From: Saccharomonospora xinjiangensis XJ-54
Lineage (GTDB): Bacteria; Actinomycetota; Actinomycetes; Mycobacteriales; Pseudonocardiaceae
Direction of reading: 5' to 3'
Length of the DNA: 64,000 bases
Assembly (NCBI RefSeq): GCF_000258175.1
Contig: NZ_JH636049.1
Coordinates: 4,007,482 to 4,071,481, forward strand
A program made the position numbers and the translations under genes. The notes beneath the pieces were generated by a model. The model saw only the letters and a list, made by a program, of their open reading frames with translations. It ran no database searches and was not told the origin of the DNA. Every line of letters begins with the position of its first letter. Within the stretch, counting starts at the first letter, position 1. Positions 62,825 through 64,000 of the stretch are shown in pieces.

Positions 62825-63541
62825 GTGAGCGTTGAGCCGGAAGCGGGGGTGGATGTCCTGCACAGCACCGTGCTGGACACGATCGGTTCCGACATCACGG
62901 GTGGCGCACTGGCCTGTGGCGACGTGCTGACGCTCGACCGGATCCAGGAGCGTTTCGGTGTGTCGCGCACGGTCGCCCGCGAGAGCATGCGAGTCCTCGA
63001 GTCGATGGGCCTCGTGCGGTCCCGCAGGCGCGTCGGCATCACCGTGCAGCCTCGGTCGAGGTGGAACGTATTCGACCCGAGGGTCATCTGGTGGCGGCTT
63101 TCCGGCCCCGGCAGGGACGAGCAGTTGCGGTCACTCACCGAACTGCGGATCGCGGTGGAGCCGCTGGCCGCCGCCGCTGCGGCGCGCAGCGCGTCGGCCG
63201 AGGAGCGCGCCAAGGCCGTGGCCCTCGCAGCCGAGATGCGCGGGCTCGGGGAGGAGGGAAGGCTCGACGAGTTCCTTGACCGCGATGTCGCCTTCCACAC
63301 GCTGTTGCTGAAGGCGAGCGGCAACGAGATGTTCGGCGCGCTGTCCGATGTCGTGGCCGTGGTCCTTCGCGGGCGCGCCCAGGTCGGCCTCATGCCGCAC
63401 CAGCCGGTGCCCGAGGCTCTCGACCTCCACGAACAGGTGGCGGTGTCGGTCGCGCGGGGATCCTCCGTCGCCGCCGAGGCCGCGATGACGGAGCTGCTGG
63501 CCGAGGTGCGGGATGCGATGCTGCCGTTGTGGCGGCGTTGA
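62825..63541 (+). CDS. GntR-family (FCD/FadR subfamily) regulator of gluconate genes
   Basis: This 238-residue protein has an N-terminal winged helix (LDTIGSDITGGALACGDVLT, RIQERFGVSRTVARESMRVL, ESMGLVRSRRRVGITV) and an all-helical FCD ligand domain with metal-binding candidates ELRIAVEPLAAAAAA, DRDVAFHTLLLKASGNEMF and DLHEQVAVSVARG. It is divergent from gntK-gntP and most likely represses them until gluconate or a phosphorylated product binds. The GTG start is 95 bases from the gntK start. Confidence 0.92.
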   Translation: MSVEPEAGVDVLHSTVLDTIGSDITGGALACGDVLTLDRIQERFGVSRTVARESMRVLESMGLVRSRRRVGITVQPRSRWNVFDPRVIWWRLSGPGRDEQLRSLTELRIAVEPLAAAAAARSASAEERAKAVALAAEMRGLGEEGRLDEFLDRDVAFHTLLLKASGNEMFGALSDVVAVVLRGRAQVGLMPHQPVPEALDLHEQVAVSVARGSSVAAEAAMTELLAEVRDAMLPLWRR

Positions 63542-63848
63542 CCAGTGCCGCTGTCATGCCCGCCAATGGCCCAGACCTTTCGCCGTGGAGCCGGATCGGC
63601 AGGCTGGATTGCGTGACCGCGAGGCGCACGGGAGAGCGGCGGCCGTCTCGCGGCGCAGGGTGTCCGATGTGGACGGTTGCGCTCGACCGGCCGGTTCTCT
63701 CGTCCGGACCAGGAAGCCGGGCTGTGGATCGGGCTCATGACCGCGACGGAGCTCACGGTGGTGCTTCGCCCGAAAGTGGGCTGCGCTCGGGTACGTCCCT
63801 AGACTAAGCAGAACGAGGCAGCGAGAACGACGGCGAGCGAGGTGGAGC
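63542..63848. other. 307-base non-coding region upstream of dxs
   Basis: Must hold the dxs promoter. TAGACT at 63800-63805 is a possible -10 element, which would give a leader of about 37 bases, but no good -35 precedes it. No gene or RNA was recognised. Confidence 0.4.
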
Positions 63849-64000
63849 GTGACGTTGCTGGAGTCCGTACACGGGCCGGCCGATCTCAAACGGATGGACC
63901 ACGATCAGTTGGGCGTGCTGGCAGGGGAGATCAGGGATTTCCTCGTGGAAAAGGTGCGCAGGGCGGGCGGCCATCTCGGACCCAACCTCGGTGTCGTCGA
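63849..64000 (+). CDS. dxs: 1-deoxy-D-xylulose-5-phosphate synthase, 3' truncated by window edge
   Basis: GTG 63849 (GAGGTGGAGC upstream) opens [20 protein letters not shown], then [20 protein letters not shown] and HLGPNLGVV, the unmistakable N-terminus of Dxs, first enzyme of the non-mevalonate isoprenoid pathway (thiamine diphosphate-dependent). Only about 50 codons are inside the window. Its place downstream of the ceoB-transporter-methyltransferase block agrees with mycobacterial gene order. Confidence 0.93.
   Translation, partial: MTLLESVHGPADLKRMDHDQLGVLAGEIRDFLVEKVRRAGGHLGPNLGVV

Overview
The window is high-GC actinobacterial DNA. It has very high third-position GC, many GTG and a few TTG starts, and dense head-to-tail operons with 1-11 base overlaps. 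The gene set (a conservon, F420-linked oxidoreductase, sigA and sigB, cei, DUF4193/DUF3093/DUF3710/DUF3159, ceoB/ceoC and dxs) points to a Pseudonocardiales-type organism such as Saccharomonospora, Prauserella or Amycolatopsis. No insertion sequence, prophage, CRISPR array, tRNA or rRNA gene was seen. This looks like core chromosome with small accessory insertions.

Left part (1-12.5 kb): the 3' part of a large LuxR regulator, a gabD2-type succinic semialdehyde dehydrogenase, and a TetR gene divergent from an acyl-CoA dehydrogenase plus a family III CoA-transferase. Two palindromes lie between TetR and the dehydrogenase. Next come a 55-residue membrane microprotein, a lytic transglycosylase, a DUF3817 membrane protein, and a three-gene polyamine operon (type III PLP decarboxylase, speD, speE) with overlapping reading frames.

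13-23 kb: a four-gene conservon (cvnA-D: NIT-domain histidine kinase, roadblock protein, DUF742, small GTPase). The kinase has an unusual duplicated C-terminal module. It is followed by a fused isobutyryl-CoA mutase (icmF) and an F420-dependent LLM oxidoreductase.

23-32 kb: envelope and transport genes (alpha/beta hydrolase, DUF5134, putative glycoside hydrolase divergent from a polysaccharide deacetylase lipoprotein, a WGxxGxxG-type membrane protein, an APC permease, a lipoprotein) and a class I fumarase.

32-57.5 kb: a conserved actinobacterial core block, sigB ... sigA-ppgK-suhB-cei-DUF4193-DUF3093-dut-DUF3710-(LysE)-hydrolase-OB fold-DUF3159-ceoC-ceoB-transporter-TRAM methyltransferase. 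As I remember it, this matches the Mycobacterium tuberculosis Rv2710-Rv2689c order. Insertions here include dtd with a methyltransferase, psuG-psuK, a DEAH helicase, an EamA exporter and a LysE exporter. sigB has a SigR/SigH-type promoter upstream. The transporter next to ceoB/ceoC carries residues that match the KimA potassium importer, so this locus may be a complete potassium uptake and gating unit.

57.7-64 kb: an MMPL/RND transporter with its TetR regulator and a clear palindromic operator, a gluconate operon (gntP, gntK) divergent from a GntR-family regulator, and the first 50 codons of dxs. In the mycobacterial order dxs follows the TRAM methyltransferase region, so these genes sit inside that syntenic block. 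Ten hairpins that look like terminators separate most convergent or unrelated units.
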